Source: DASPUI01 sp035622995 (GTDB lineage: Bacteria; Verrucomicrobiota; Verrucomicrobiia; Chthoniobacterales; UBA10450). From it: a stretch of DNA of 64,000 bases. The stretch lies in the NCBI GenBank assembly GCA_035622995.1, contig DASPUI010000116.1, positions 1 through 64,000 on the forward strand. The letters run 5' to 3'. Each line of letters opens with the position of its first letter. The stretch's first letter is position 1. Shown here in pieces: positions 36,486 to 45,192 of the stretch. The notes beneath the pieces are model-generated. The model ran no database searches, was not told the origin of the DNA, and saw only the letters and a list, made by a program, of their open reading frames with translations. The position numbers and the translations under genes were made by a program.

Positions 36486-36914
36486 TTAAGGCCGCGTTGT
36501 TGTGGTCGTAGTGGTAGTTTCCCTCTTCTCGTAAACCGTGCCCGGTCTGCTCAGGATAATCTTGCGAACAATCATACGGTCCCCATTGCGCACATAGTAC
36601 ACGGTCGCGGGTTCTTCTGGCCGGATAGCCGACCAGGTAACGGTGCGACCCTCCGGATCGAGGATCGTCGTGCTTTTGTCGTAATAGTACCGAATCGGAG
36701 CGGCGTCCGTTTGGGTTTGGAACGTGATGAAATCCGTGCCCGGCGCATAAGTGGTGATTGTGCCCTGGCTGCTCACAGTGGAGGATTCGGTCGTAGTCGT
36801 CCCGGTGACTGGGTTAGCGGTTGTCGTCGTGATCGTCCTATCCTGCGCAACAGCGGTTCCGACGGTGACGGCAAGAACTGCCGCCCACATTTTAACTAAT
36901 CTCATTTGTTTCAT
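36486..36914 (-). CDS. exported Thr-rich protein, unknown function
   Basis: 142 residues: a signal peptide (cleavage likely after VGTAVA, residue 23), a threonine-rich entry (ITTTTANPVTGTTTTESS), a globular core (APGTDFITFQTQTDAAPIRY, then YYDKSTTILDPEG and ATVYYVRNGDRMIVRKIIL), and a C-terminal polythreonine run. Looks like an envelope or surface protein with linkers open to O-modification; that is inference. Three possible ATGs lie in the first nine codons; the first is used. No family recognised. Confidence 0.65.
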   Translation of the reverse strand: MKQMRLVKMWAAVLAVTVGTAVAQDRTITTTTANPVTGTTTTESSTVSSQGTITTYAPGTDFITFQTQTDAAPIRYYYDKSTTILDPEGRTVTWSAIRPEEPATVYYVRNGDRMIVRKIILSRPGTVYEKRETTTTTTTTRP

Positions 36915-37034
36915 ATTTGTCCTCTGCTTTGATTAACCAATGTCCTTCCTGATTGCTTTGACTTCTGACGGCGAATTTTTATTCGACCGCACAATTATTT
37001 CGTTCCGCCCAAACCGCTTGGTCGTGGAGATTTA

Positions 37035-38291
37035 ATGCAACCGCTGCCTGGATTTCGCGATTTTTTGCCGCGGGAGTGTGCAGTGCGGAATTACATTTTC
37101 GCCAAATGGCGCGAGGTCGCACGCCGCTATGGATTTGTGGAATGGGACGGGCCCCCGCTCGAACCGACCGAACTCTACCGAAAAAAAAGCGGCGATGAAA
37201 TTGTCGGCCAGCTTTTCAACTTCATCGACAAGGGCGAACGCGAAGTCGCGCTCCGACCGGAATTGACGCCCACTCTCGCTCGGGTGGTTGCAGCGCATGA
37301 GCGCAAATTCAAAAAGCCGCTCAAATGGTTTTCGATCGGACATTTTTTTCGCTATGAAAAGCAACAGCGCGGGCGGTTGCGCGAACATTTCCAGCTCAAC
37401 TGCGACATCGTCGGCGAAACCGATTTTTCAGCCGAGGTCGAGTTGATCGCGCTATGCATCGACATTCTTCGCGCCTTTGGATTGACCGAGAAAGATTTTG
37501 TTGTTCGCATCAGCGACCGCGAGTTCTGGATCGATTTTCTGCGTCAGGAGAAATTTCCAAGCGAACGATGGAACGAAGTGCTGCAGATTATCGATAAGTC
37601 GGGGCGCGAACCTCGTGAGAAGATTGCCAAGACTCTGGGCAAACTGGCCGATCCCGTGTTTTCGATTTTGGAAAAAGGCGGTAGCAGCGAAAAGCTTGAC
37701 CGTTTGGTGGATGGATTGGGTAGGCGCGGTCTGGCCCAATACGTCAATGTCGATGTGCGGATTGTGCGTGGTCTGGCTTATTACACGGGCGCAGTCTTCG
37801 AGGTTTTTGATCGCGCCGCGAAACTCCGCGCAATCGCCGGTGGCGGTCGCTACGACAATTTGGTCGGGCAATTGAGCGACGAGGCGGTCAAGATGCCTGC
37901 CCTCGGTTTCGCGATGGGCGACGTTGTCCTTGGCGAATTGATCAAGGATCGGCCGGCTGCATGCGAAAAAATGGACAGAACAATTGCAGCCGAGAGCAAG
38001 ATCGATATTTATATCGTGATCGCTAAAGAGGAGCGTCGCCCCGATGCGTTGGCGCAGGTTCAACAGCTTCGTGATCGCGGTTATTGCGTTGATTATCCCC
38101 TGACTCCAGCAAAGGTGGCCAAGCAGTTTCAAACCGCAGAAGATCTCGGTGCCGGTGTTGCGGTTCTCTACGGCGATGAATGGCCGCAGGTGAAGATCAA
38201 GAACCTGGCGACGCGCGACGAGACACTTGTTCCTCACGAAGGGTTACTGGACAAGGTGTCGAAATTCTTCAACATCTCCGCTCGCCAATGA
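37035..38291 (+). CDS. hisS: histidyl-tRNA synthetase
   Basis: 418 residues of class II HisRS. N-terminus LPGFRDFLPRECA, motif 2 area FSIGHFFRYEKQQRGRLREH, histidine-binding YVNVDVRIVRGLAYYTGAVFEVF and AIAGGGRYDNLVGQL, then the anticodon-binding domain with IDIYIVIAKEE. Charges tRNA-His. The stop overlaps aspS by 4 bases (ATGA), so the two synthetases form a coupled operon. The upstream 120 bases are AT-rich, with a purine-rich GGAG a few bases before the ATG. Confidence 0.97.
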   Translation: MQPLPGFRDFLPRECAVRNYIFAKWREVARRYGFVEWDGPPLEPTELYRKKSGDEIVGQLFNFIDKGEREVALRPELTPTLARVVAAHERKFKKPLKWFSIGHFFRYEKQQRGRLREHFQLNCDIVGETDFSAEVELIALCIDILRAFGLTEKDFVVRISDREFWIDFLRQEKFPSERWNEVLQIIDKSGREPREKIAKTLGKLADPVFSILEKGGSSEKLDRLVDGLGRRGLAQYVNVDVRIVRGLAYYTGAVFEVFDRAAKLRAIAGGGRYDNLVGQLSDEAVKMPALGFAMGDVVLGELIKDRPAACEKMDRTIAAESKIDIYIVIAKEERRPDALAQVQQLRDRGYCVDYPLTPAKVAKQFQTAEDLGAGVAVLYGDEWPQVKIKNLATRDETLVPHEGLLDKVSKFFNISARQ

Positions 38292-40075
38292 GCCAGTATC
38301 GCACGCACGATTGCAATTCACTTCGCAAATCCGATATCGGTCAGCAGGTCGCGCTGGCCGGCTGGGTTAACGTAACGCGCGATCACGGCGGCGTGATTTT
38401 CATCGATCTGCGCGATCGTGAAGGATTGACCCAGGTGGTGTTTCGACCCGAGGAAAACGCCGCCATTGCGCAAGAGGCCCATAGCTTGCGCAGCGAAGAT
38501 GTAATTCAAGTGCGAGGCCGGGTGGCGGCTCGAGTGGCCGGAACGGAAAATTCAAAACTGGCGACCGGCGACATCGAGGTCGTGCCAAACGAGCTAAATA
38601 TCCTGAATCGCGCGGACGATTTGCCGTTTCAGCTCGACACCGAAGTTCATAACGAGGATTTACGGCTGACCTATCGTTATTTCGATCTGCGCCGCCCAGA
38701 GCTGTCACGCAATTTGCGAATGCGTCACCGCGCGGCCAAAGCCACACGCGATTATCTCGATTCGCAGGGATTTCTGGAAATCGAGACACCGATTCTATCA
38801 AAAAGCACGCCAGAGGGTGCGCGCGATTTTCTCGTGCCCAGTCGACTCATGCCAGGGAAGTTCTATGCGCTGCCCCAAGCGCCGCAGCAGTACAAGCAGC
38901 TGCTGATGGTCGGGGGCGTAGAAAAATATTTTCAAATCGCGAAATGTTTTCGGGACGAAGATTTGCGCGCCGATCGGCAGCCGGAGTTCACTCAGATCGA
39001 CATTGAGGCTTCGTTCGTCAGGCCGGACGATATTTTCAGGCTGACTGAAGGAATGCTGGCGGCGATTTTCAAAGCGACCCGCTGCCTCGAGCTCAAAACG
39101 CCGTTCGAACGGTTGACCTATCGCGAGGCGGTTGCCCGGTTTGGCAGTGACAAACCCGACCGCCGTTTTGGAATGGAGCTAGTCGATTTGGGCGAAGATT
39201 TCCGCGCGAGCAATTTCAAGGTTTTTCGCGGTGCGCTTGACGCTGGCGGCGTGGTGAAAGCGATCAACGCCAAAAATTTCGCTTCGCTTACCATTGGTCA
39301 GAGCGATGAGTTGACTGAGATCGCCAAAACGTTCGGAGCGAAAGGTCTCGCCTTTATCAAAGTTGAAAGCGGCGAATGGAAGTCGCCGATCGTAAAGTTT
39401 TTTTCCGATCCGGAGAAAAAAGCATTGCAATCGAAGCTGCAAATCGAGGAAGGCGATTTAATTTTGTTTGCGGCGGACCAGTGGGAAGTCGCGTGCGAGG
39501 TGCTTGGCCGGTTGCGACTGCGTGTGGCCGAAATGCAGAAGCTGGTCTCCGATTCCAAACAATTGGATTTTTTATGGGTGACCGATTTTCCGCTGCTGCA
39601 ATGGAGCGCCGAAGAAAATAAATGGAACGCGATGCATCATCCTTTCACGCGCCCGACGGTAGAAGATTTGCCGTTGCTCGAGGCCAGGAAATTCTCCGAA
39701 GTTCGCGCTGAAGCCTATGACGTGGTCTTGAACGGAGTTGAGATTGGCGGCGGCAGTATTCGAATTCACGAGCCGGAATTGCAGGACAAAATGTTTGAAG
39801 TACTTGGCGTTGGCTCGCAGGATCGACAATTACTCTTCGGTCATCTCCTGCGGGCGTTGCGGCTCGGCGCGCCGCCTCATGGCGGGATCGCGCTCGGGCT
39901 GGATCGCCTGGTAATGCTGATTTGCGGAGAACAATCGATCCGAGACGTAATGGCCTTCCCAAAGAACAATCGCGGGATGGATTTGATGTCGCAATCGCCG
40001 GCCGAGGTCGATCCAAAACAGTTGCGCGAATTGGGAGTTAAACTCGCGTCTGAGAAGAAGGCTAAGCCGGAATAA
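38288..40075 (+). CDS. aspS: aspartyl-tRNA synthetase
   Basis: 595 residues from ATG 38288 (MSQYRTHDCNSL). Bacterial-type AspRS: OB-fold anticodon domain with GWVNVTRDHGGVIFIDLRDR, class II catalytic core with FLEIETPILSKSTPEGARDF, motif 2 CFRDEDLRADRQPEFTQID, the GAD insert in the middle, and motif 3 GIALGLDRLVMLICGE. Charges tRNA-Asp, and possibly tRNA-Asn if the organism makes Asn-tRNA indirectly; the sequence alone does not settle this. Translationally coupled to hisS. The open frame continues upstream within hisS but is not needed. Confidence 0.97.
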   Translation: MSQYRTHDCNSLRKSDIGQQVALAGWVNVTRDHGGVIFIDLRDREGLTQVVFRPEENAAIAQEAHSLRSEDVIQVRGRVAARVAGTENSKLATGDIEVVPNELNILNRADDLPFQLDTEVHNEDLRLTYRYFDLRRPELSRNLRMRHRAAKATRDYLDSQGFLEIETPILSKSTPEGARDFLVPSRLMPGKFYALPQAPQQYKQLLMVGGVEKYFQIAKCFRDEDLRADRQPEFTQIDIEASFVRPDDIFRLTEGMLAAIFKATRCLELKTPFERLTYREAVARFGSDKPDRRFGMELVDLGEDFRASNFKVFRGALDAGGVVKAINAKNFASLTIGQSDELTEIAKTFGAKGLAFIKVESGEWKSPIVKFFSDPEKKALQSKLQIEEGDLILFAADQWEVACEVLGRLRLRVAEMQKLVSDSKQLDFLWVTDFPLLQWSAEENKWNAMHHPFTRPTVEDLPLLEARKFSEVRAEAYDVVLNGVEIGGGSIRIHEPELQDKMFEVLGVGSQDRQLLFGHLLRALRLGAPPHGGIALGLDRLVMLICGEQSIRDVMAFPKNNRGMDLMSQSPAEVDPKQLRELGVKLASEKKAKPE

Positions 40076-40080
40076 TCGAC

Positions 40081-40401
40081 TCAATAACCGAGCGCTTTCT
40101 TTCGCTCGGCGGCGGTCGGCAACGCTTCTTTCTTTGCTGTGATCGGTTCGCCACTGGCGTCTTTAATCCGGTGAGCCTCGGTGGCGTTGAATTCGATGTC
40201 TTTTGTGAATTCCGATGGAAGATCAGGCTCGGCGTAAATGGCGTGCACGGGGCACACGTCGACGCAGGCAGTGCAATCGATGCATTCCTCGGGATGAATG
40301 ACAACCTGGTTGTCCATTTCATAAAAGCAGGTGACTGGACAGACTTCTACACAATCAGTGAACTTGCATCCGTTGCATTTATCGGTAACGACGTGAGCCA
40401 T
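40081..40401 (-). CDS. fdxA: 7Fe-8S-type ferredoxin
   Basis: 106 residues, like Azotobacter ferredoxin I / FdxA. Cysteines at 9, 17 and 21 can hold a 3Fe-4S cluster (Cys12 is the extra non-ligand position). Cys40, 43, 46 and 50 give the CxxCxxCxxxCP of the 4Fe-4S cluster. The long C-terminal tail is usual for this group. Soluble electron carrier. It is convergent with aspS, 5 bases apart, and stands alone upstream of the sodium symporter gene. Redox partners cannot be named from the context. Confidence 0.9.
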   Translation of the reverse strand: MAHVVTDKCNGCKFTDCVEVCPVTCFYEMDNQVVIHPEECIDCTACVDVCPVHAIYAEPDLPSEFTKDIEFNATEAHRIKDASGEPITAKKEALPTAAERKKALGY

Positions 40402-40448
40402 AGAATTTGTTAATTGATTGCCGTGGAGCGCCTGTCGGTCAATTCATT

Positions 40449-42053
40449 TTAAGTTGTTGGCGGGTGATGTTCACGGCCCGTCCGAAACAAAATCGCCACC
40501 GAAAAAGTGACGATGGTTCCGAAGCAAATCCACCAGGGAAATTCCATGACCGGCAGCCAGGCTGGCTGCGGATAAATTGATGTTCCAAATAATCCGGCAA
40601 TGCTATTCGGCAAGCCGCTTAGCACCGCGACGACGATAAATCCAATAATCATCGCCAGAACATTCCCAAAATTGCTGCCGCGAGATTTGGTCAGCATCCC
40701 GGCGAGAAAGATACCGAGCACGGAACCGTAGGTGTAACCGTAGATGCCCAACACGATCGGAATAATCCGGACGTTCGGATAAACGATTACGAGATATGCG
40801 GTGGTGGAGGCAACCAGGATCATGAGAATCGAAAAAGCCACTGTCGCCCAACGCACGGCGCGCAGGCTTTGCTCAGCGCTCGATTGCGGATTGATGTAAG
40901 TTTCGTACCAATCCCGGGTGAAACTGGTGGCGAGTGCATTCAAAGCCGTACTGAGCGAGCCCATCGCAGTCGCGAATATTCCGGCCAGAAGCAAACCGCG
41001 AAGGCCGACTGGCATTTCGTAAAGAATGTAGTGGCAGAAAATCTCGTTCGGAGTCCTCGGCAATGCCGGATCCTGATGAGTTTGATAAAAGGCCCAAAGC
41101 AAAACGCCGATGCTCAAAAAAATGAAGGCGATCGGAATATCGGCTAGGCCGGACATGATGAGAGAACGGCGACTGCGGCGAATGTCGGGCGCGGTCAACA
41201 TGCGCTGCACCATGTCCTGATCGGTACCGTGCGTGGCCATCGTCATGAAGGTCGAACCGATCAGTCCGGCAAAAATTGTATACTCAATTCCGAACATGCC
41301 TTTGATTCTCGCCCAGCCATGTTTCGCCGGATCTAGGCCAGAGGTGACGAAATCGGAGAAGTGAAATCCGCCGTGACGCTGTGCGATTTCGTGCCATCCG
41401 CCGGGAATCGCGAAATAAAGAAGGCCGAGCGCAATCAAAGCGCTCCCGATCATGATCGAGGCCTGAATCACGTCCGTCCAAATGACCGCCTTGATTCCAC
41501 CGAGGGTGGTATAAATCGCGGTCAGAATCACGATGACAACGATTGCGCCAATGTAGATGAAAAGTGTTTCGGTTTGATTCGGGCGGAAACCGCGAATCAT
41601 TTGATAGCCAAGCGCGAGCGCAATCGCGGCGACGTAAAGGCGTGCGCCGGAAGCGAGCAATCGGGTGAAAAGAAAGACGGCTGAGGCCGCATTCTTGGTT
41701 CCAACGCCAAAGCGGGCAGTCAGATATTCGTAGATCGAGTAAACTTTGTAGTCGTAGTACGGTTTGATGAAAATGTAGCTGACGAGAATGCGCGCGATAA
41801 TCGTGCCGAGCGCGAGTTGGAGATAAGTATAATTGCGCAAGGTGAAACCTTCACCCGGCGTGCCGAGAAACGTTCCGGCGCTCGTTTCCGCCGCGATCAG
41901 TGAAGCAAGAATGGCCCACCACGCGATTTGGCGGCGGCCGAGCGCGAAATCGGCCAGATCGCGCTCTTTTCGGCCCATAAACAGGCCGATTCCGATGATA
42001 ACGACGAAATAGAGAAGGAGGACTCCGCTATCGATCGCGAGTCGGGCGTTCAT
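40449..42053 (-). CDS. sodium:solute symporter family protein
   Basis: 534 residues with about 13 membrane helices, of the SSS family (LeuT-fold sodium symporters such as PutP, PanF and SGLT). Typical segments are GRRQIAWWAILASLIAAETS near the N-terminus with the sodium-site Ser/Thr-rich helix, the YEYLTARFG loop, and TDVIQASIMIGSALI. The substrate (sugar, amino acid, acetate or pantothenate class) is not decidable. ATG 42053 is used; a longer start at 42089 adds no homology. It is divergent from the OGG1-like gene, 47 bases apart. Confidence 0.92.
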   Translation of the reverse strand: MNARLAIDSGVLLLYFVVIIGIGLFMGRKERDLADFALGRRQIAWWAILASLIAAETSAGTFLGTPGEGFTLRNYTYLQLALGTIIARILVSYIFIKPYYDYKVYSIYEYLTARFGVGTKNAASAVFLFTRLLASGARLYVAAIALALGYQMIRGFRPNQTETLFIYIGAIVVIVILTAIYTTLGGIKAVIWTDVIQASIMIGSALIALGLLYFAIPGGWHEIAQRHGGFHFSDFVTSGLDPAKHGWARIKGMFGIEYTIFAGLIGSTFMTMATHGTDQDMVQRMLTAPDIRRSRRSLIMSGLADIPIAFIFLSIGVLLWAFYQTHQDPALPRTPNEIFCHYILYEMPVGLRGLLLAGIFATAMGSLSTALNALATSFTRDWYETYINPQSSAEQSLRAVRWATVAFSILMILVASTTAYLVIVYPNVRIIPIVLGIYGYTYGSVLGIFLAGMLTKSRGSNFGNVLAMIIGFIVVAVLSGLPNSIAGLFGTSIYPQPAWLPVMEFPWWICFGTIVTFSVAILFRTGREHHPPTT

Positions 42054-42100
42054 GCCGATCTTAGGTGACAGAATTTTCGGCGAGCGCAAGATTTCCCCAC

Positions 42101-43060
42101 ATGCAACTCATTGAAATTTCCGCGCCTGACTTTGATTTGGAGAAGACGCTTGATTCCGGTCAGGTATTTCACTGGGAGAGAGTCGATAACGGATTTATGG
42201 GAACAATCGGGGATTTGCCGATTTACATCGAACAACATCGAGATCTTCTGCGAGCCTGGATTGCTGACTCGAGCATTGAATGCTTGAAGCAGTCAAACTC
42301 AATGAAGCCGGCAGTGGGTGGAGCGGTTGCTCATTACTTTGCGCTGGACCATTCGCTCGAAAATATCCGCCAATCCCTCCCGCGCGATCGGGCGATGGAG
42401 GCTGCGAAAGAATTTTGCCGCGGAGTGCGAATTATCCGTCAGCCGAAATGGGAATGTCTCGCAACCTTTATCTGTTCGTCAATGAAGCAAGTCGCGCATA
42501 TCCGCCAGATTTCGCTGGCCCTTCGGAAACGATTGGGTGAAAAGCGAAAGATCAGCGACCGCATTGTCTATCCATTTCCATCTCCGGAGCGGATTGGGGG
42601 AAGTTCGGAGAAAGAACTGCGAGAGTGCGCGCTCGGTTATCGGGCAAAGAATCTGCTGGCCACGGCACGGCGGATTTCAAATGGCGAGGTCGATCTGGAA
42701 CGGCTGGCGATTCTCGTCGATCTCGATCTTCACGACGCGCTTTGCCAGTTACCGGGTGTGGGCGCAAAGGTTGCTAATTGTGTGATGCTTTTCGCTTACG
42801 AGCGTCTTCGAGCGTTCCCGATTGACGTTTGGATCGAGCGGGTCTTGCGCGAGAATTACTTCCCGCGCACCCGAAAATTGAACGTGGCCCGCCTGCGGAG
42901 GTTCACACAGGAATATTTCGGCGAACATGGCGGCTATGCTCAGCAATATCTCTTTCATTATGCGAGGAAGAATAAGGTTGCTGGAGGATTGGGCTCGAAC
43001 CCTTCCAATAAATGTAGGGCGACGCCCAGGCCGTCCCTCCATGACAAAACCTCTGCTTGA
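42101..43060 (+). CDS. OGG1-type 8-oxoguanine DNA glycosylase/lyase
   Basis: 319 residues. N-terminal domain LEKTLDSGQVFHWERVDNG matches the OGG1/AlkA entry motif. The helix-hairpin-helix LPGVGAKVANCVMLF places the Schiff-base Lys at 223, and the downstream FPIDVWIERVL supplies catalytic Asp242, so a bifunctional glycosylase/lyase is expected. Excises oxidised guanine. ATG 42101 is used; a GTG at 42065 is possible. The family-like sequence ends around YLFHYARKNK. The last 27 or so residues are encoded by a 60-bp palindromic element (42982-43041), so the C-terminus looks acquired. This gene type is common in archaea and eukaryotes and patchy in bacteria. Confidence 0.88.
   Translation: MQLIEISAPDFDLEKTLDSGQVFHWERVDNGFMGTIGDLPIYIEQHRDLLRAWIADSSIECLKQSNSMKPAVGGAVAHYFALDHSLENIRQSLPRDRAMEAAKEFCRGVRIIRQPKWECLATFICSSMKQVAHIRQISLALRKRLGEKRKISDRIVYPFPSPERIGGSSEKELRECALGYRAKNLLATARRISNGEVDLERLAILVDLDLHDALCQLPGVGAKVANCVMLFAYERLRAFPIDVWIERVLRENYFPRTRKLNVARLRRFTQEYFGEHGGYAQQYLFHYARKNKVAGGLGSNPSNKCRATPRPSLHDKTSA
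42982..43041. repeat. 60-bp palindromic (REP/tRNA-like) element at the 3' end of the glycosylase gene
   Basis: The element is bounded by the perfect inverted ends TGGAGG (42982-42987) and CCTCCA (43036-43041). Inside are a near-palindrome GGGCTCGAACCC and a GC-rich GACG...CGTC half. On the minus strand it reads like a shrunken tRNA: GGAGG ... GGTTCGAGCCC ... CCTCCAGCA. The T-stem does not pair properly and there is no D- or anticodon arm, so it is not a tRNA gene. A short interspersed repeat is more likely. I found one copy in this window. Confidence 0.45.
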
Positions 43061-43083
43061 GATAATGTCCTGGTTCTAAATTA

Positions 43084-44067
43084 ATGACGACCTCGGAATT
43101 CATACTCGGTCACTCGGCCGATGATTTGGAGGACCGCAAGCAGGAAGCGCACAAGATTATTTGGGCACTGTTGGCGGCGGTGGCGCTCCATTTGTTGATC
43201 GGTCTCGGCATCGCGCTATCGAGTGGGCTTTTCTCCTCGCCGATTCAAGTAGATGAAGACAAGCCGATTGAGCTGACGATGGTCGACCTTTCTACGCCGG
43301 CGCCGACCGTTCCGAAAAATCCAATGTTCATGGAGACGGATGAATCGAAGGCTGCGGTCGAACAGCCAAAGGACAAAACGTTTGAGTCGAACGCGAACTC
43401 GATTGGTGCGAGCGAACTTCCGGCCACCGGAGAGGAGCCATTGCCATCGCAGCAAGGGAAAGATCGGCCAACGGTCGATTTGGAAACCCATCAGTCATCA
43501 TTGGCAATCGACGGAGCGCAACCGCACCCGAGCGTCGCGCCCCAGGAAAACGCAACTCCATCGGTCGCTCCGACCCCGCAGGTGATCCCGACTTCCGAGG
43601 CGGACCAATTTGCGATGTTGACCTCAACGCCAACGCCTTCGATTCAGCCGACGGCATCGATCGCGCCGCAGAGGCCAAAATCGATCTATCAGCCGATGAA
43701 AGAACAGACCCGGCTCTCGGGAGCAATCAGTAATCGCGGAGCTTCGCGGATCAACGCAATCGGCACGCCACTTGGTCGTTATCAAAAAACTCTCTACGAT
43801 GCGATTGGCTCGCGCTGGTATTATTATGTCGAGAAAGACCGGGACTTGGTCAGTATCGGAACGGCGCGCCTGGTATTTTCCGTTGACCGAAGCGGCCGCG
43901 TGAGGAATCTCAAGGTCGCCAATAATTCGTCGAATGAAGCCTTCGCCAATGTTTGTTTGCAATCGGTGATGGAAATTCAGCTACCGCCGATTCCCGAAGA
44001 CGTGGCAGATGCGTTGCCGCCCGAGGGTTTGGATGAAGAAATGACGTTCACCATGTTTGCCAATTGA
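43084..44067 (+). CDS. TonB/TolA-like envelope-spanning protein
   Basis: 327 residues: a cytoplasmic N-terminus, one membrane helix (IIWALLAAVALHLLIGLGIA), a long disordered Pro/Thr/Ser/Gln spacer (about 60-210), and a C-terminal TonB/TolA-like domain (TLYDAIGSRWYYYVEKDRDL, then ARLVFSVDRSGRVRNLKVAN and AFANVCLQSVMEIQLPPIP). It leads a tonB-exbB-exbD group that is separate from the one at 28-31 kb. The domain looks closer to TolA-type C-termini than to classical TonB, and no tolB or pal gene follows, so which envelope process it drives is unclear. Confidence 0.82.
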   Translation: MTTSEFILGHSADDLEDRKQEAHKIIWALLAAVALHLLIGLGIALSSGLFSSPIQVDEDKPIELTMVDLSTPAPTVPKNPMFMETDESKAAVEQPKDKTFESNANSIGASELPATGEEPLPSQQGKDRPTVDLETHQSSLAIDGAQPHPSVAPQENATPSVAPTPQVIPTSEADQFAMLTSTPTPSIQPTASIAPQRPKSIYQPMKEQTRLSGAISNRGASRINAIGTPLGRYQKTLYDAIGSRWYYYVEKDRDLVSIGTARLVFSVDRSGRVRNLKVANNSSNEAFANVCLQSVMEIQLPPIPEDVADALPPEGLDEEMTFTMFAN

Positions 44068-44072
44068 TTCTG

Positions 44073-44762
44073 ATGTCAGAAGCATTTCAATCAGTCATCG
44101 GATTTTTCGAAAAGGGCGGCGTCTTCATGTGGCCACTGCTGGCGTGTTCAATCGTCTCCCTAACAACGATCATCTTGCGCGTACTTGCATTGCGCGAAAA
44201 ACACGTGATTCCACTGACGATCGTGAACGAGATGGAGCGGGTCGCACCAGGCGCTAGCCCGGAGCGATTGACGCGAATGATCCATCAGGACCCTTCATCG
44301 ATTGCGCGGATTGTCCGGGTCGCGCTGGCGCATTTGCGCTGGCCGCGCTCCGAAAACGTCGAGGCGGTGCAAACGCGCGCGCGTCACGAAATGGTGCGGC
44401 TTGAGCGCGGACTGGTCGTGCTCGAGGTGATTGTCGGAATCGCACCGTTGATCGGTTTAATCGGCACGGTCTCCGGCTTGATTCACGTGTTTGCCAGTCT
44501 CGGTTTGAGCGCTGGGGCGGCGGACGCCAAGCGGATCGCGCTTGGAATTTCAGAGGCTCTCAGCACGACGATCTTCGGCCTGGGCATCGCCGTGCCGAGC
44601 TTGATCGCGTTCGTTTATTTCTCGAAAAAGGTGGAAGTGCTTTCGATCGAAATGGAATCACTTGTGACCGATTTGCTCTCAAAACTTTATTACGGCCGTC
44701 TTGTTTCGCCCGCCCCGCCGAAACCCGGACCGCCGCCTGTTGTTCCGGCATCGCTCGCGTGA
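44073..44762 (+). CDS. exbB: ExbB/TolQ/MotA-type proton channel protein, second system
   Basis: 229 residues from ATG 44073, 5 bases after the preceding stop; a TTG at 44064 overlaps that stop but is less likely. Helices: MWPLLACSIVSLTTIILRVL, then LEVIVGIAPLIGLIGTVSGL and the final LSTTIFGLGIAVPSLIAFVY. Unlike the copy at 28419 it has no long N-terminal extension. With the exbD that follows it forms the proton channel for the TonB/TolA-like protein upstream. Confidence 0.92.
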   Translation: MSEAFQSVIGFFEKGGVFMWPLLACSIVSLTTIILRVLALREKHVIPLTIVNEMERVAPGASPERLTRMIHQDPSSIARIVRVALAHLRWPRSENVEAVQTRARHEMVRLERGLVVLEVIVGIAPLIGLIGTVSGLIHVFASLGLSAGAADAKRIALGISEALSTTIFGLGIAVPSLIAFVYFSKKVEVLSIEMESLVTDLLSKLYYGRLVSPAPPKPGPPPVVPASLA

Positions 44763-44784
44763 CGGAAAATCGACATTTCGCTCG

Positions 44785-45192
44785 ATGAAGTTTGCCGTTA
44801 AAAAGCGCCGCGCGCCTTCGATCATTATCGTCTCGCTGGTCGATATTCTGACGATTCTCCTGATTTTTTTCGTCGTCTCAACCACCTTCAAGCGCGATCA
44901 ACCCGAAGTGCAGATCAATCTTCCCGACTCAAAGACCGCGACCAAGACTCCGGCCGAACTCGAGCACGCGATCGTGACCGTGGACGCGAATGATGAAGTG
45001 AAGCTCGACGGCCGCGCGATTGCGATCGAAGAATTGCAAGACGCGGTGAATCAACTGCCGCCGACAAAGAAATCTTCGCTTGCGTTGCAGGCGGACAAGA
45101 AAGCGTCGTTTGGCACCATCGTTAAGGTGATGGATGCATTGAAGCTTGCTGGAGTGAAAAACCTGCCGGCATTCACCAGCGAACAAAAATGA
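44785..45192 (+). CDS. exbD: ExbD/TolR-type protein, second system
   Basis: 135 residues from ATG 44785. N-terminus KKRRAPSIIIVSL, membrane helix with proton-path Asp in VDILTILLIFFVVSTTF, and a periplasmic domain ending KVMDALKLAGVKNLPAFT. The upstream open frame to 44701 overlaps exbB and is not used. The stop overlaps the def start (ATGA). Confidence 0.92.
   Translation: MKFAVKKRRAPSIIIVSLVDILTILLIFFVVSTTFKRDQPEVQINLPDSKTATKTPAELEHAIVTVDANDEVKLDGRAIAIEELQDAVNQLPPTKKSSLALQADKKASFGTIVKVMDALKLAGVKNLPAFTSEQK

Noticed and set aside
37452..38237. 261-codon minus-strand open frame opposite hisS
   Set aside because: Antisense of a clear HisRS gene with all motifs intact.
42979..43040. minus-strand tRNA gene suggested by GGTTCGAGCCC and the GGAGG/CCTCC pairing
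   Set aside because: Only 62 bases, no D-arm or anticodon arm, T-stem does not pair in the required 5+7+5 form; kept as a repeat element, not a tRNA.
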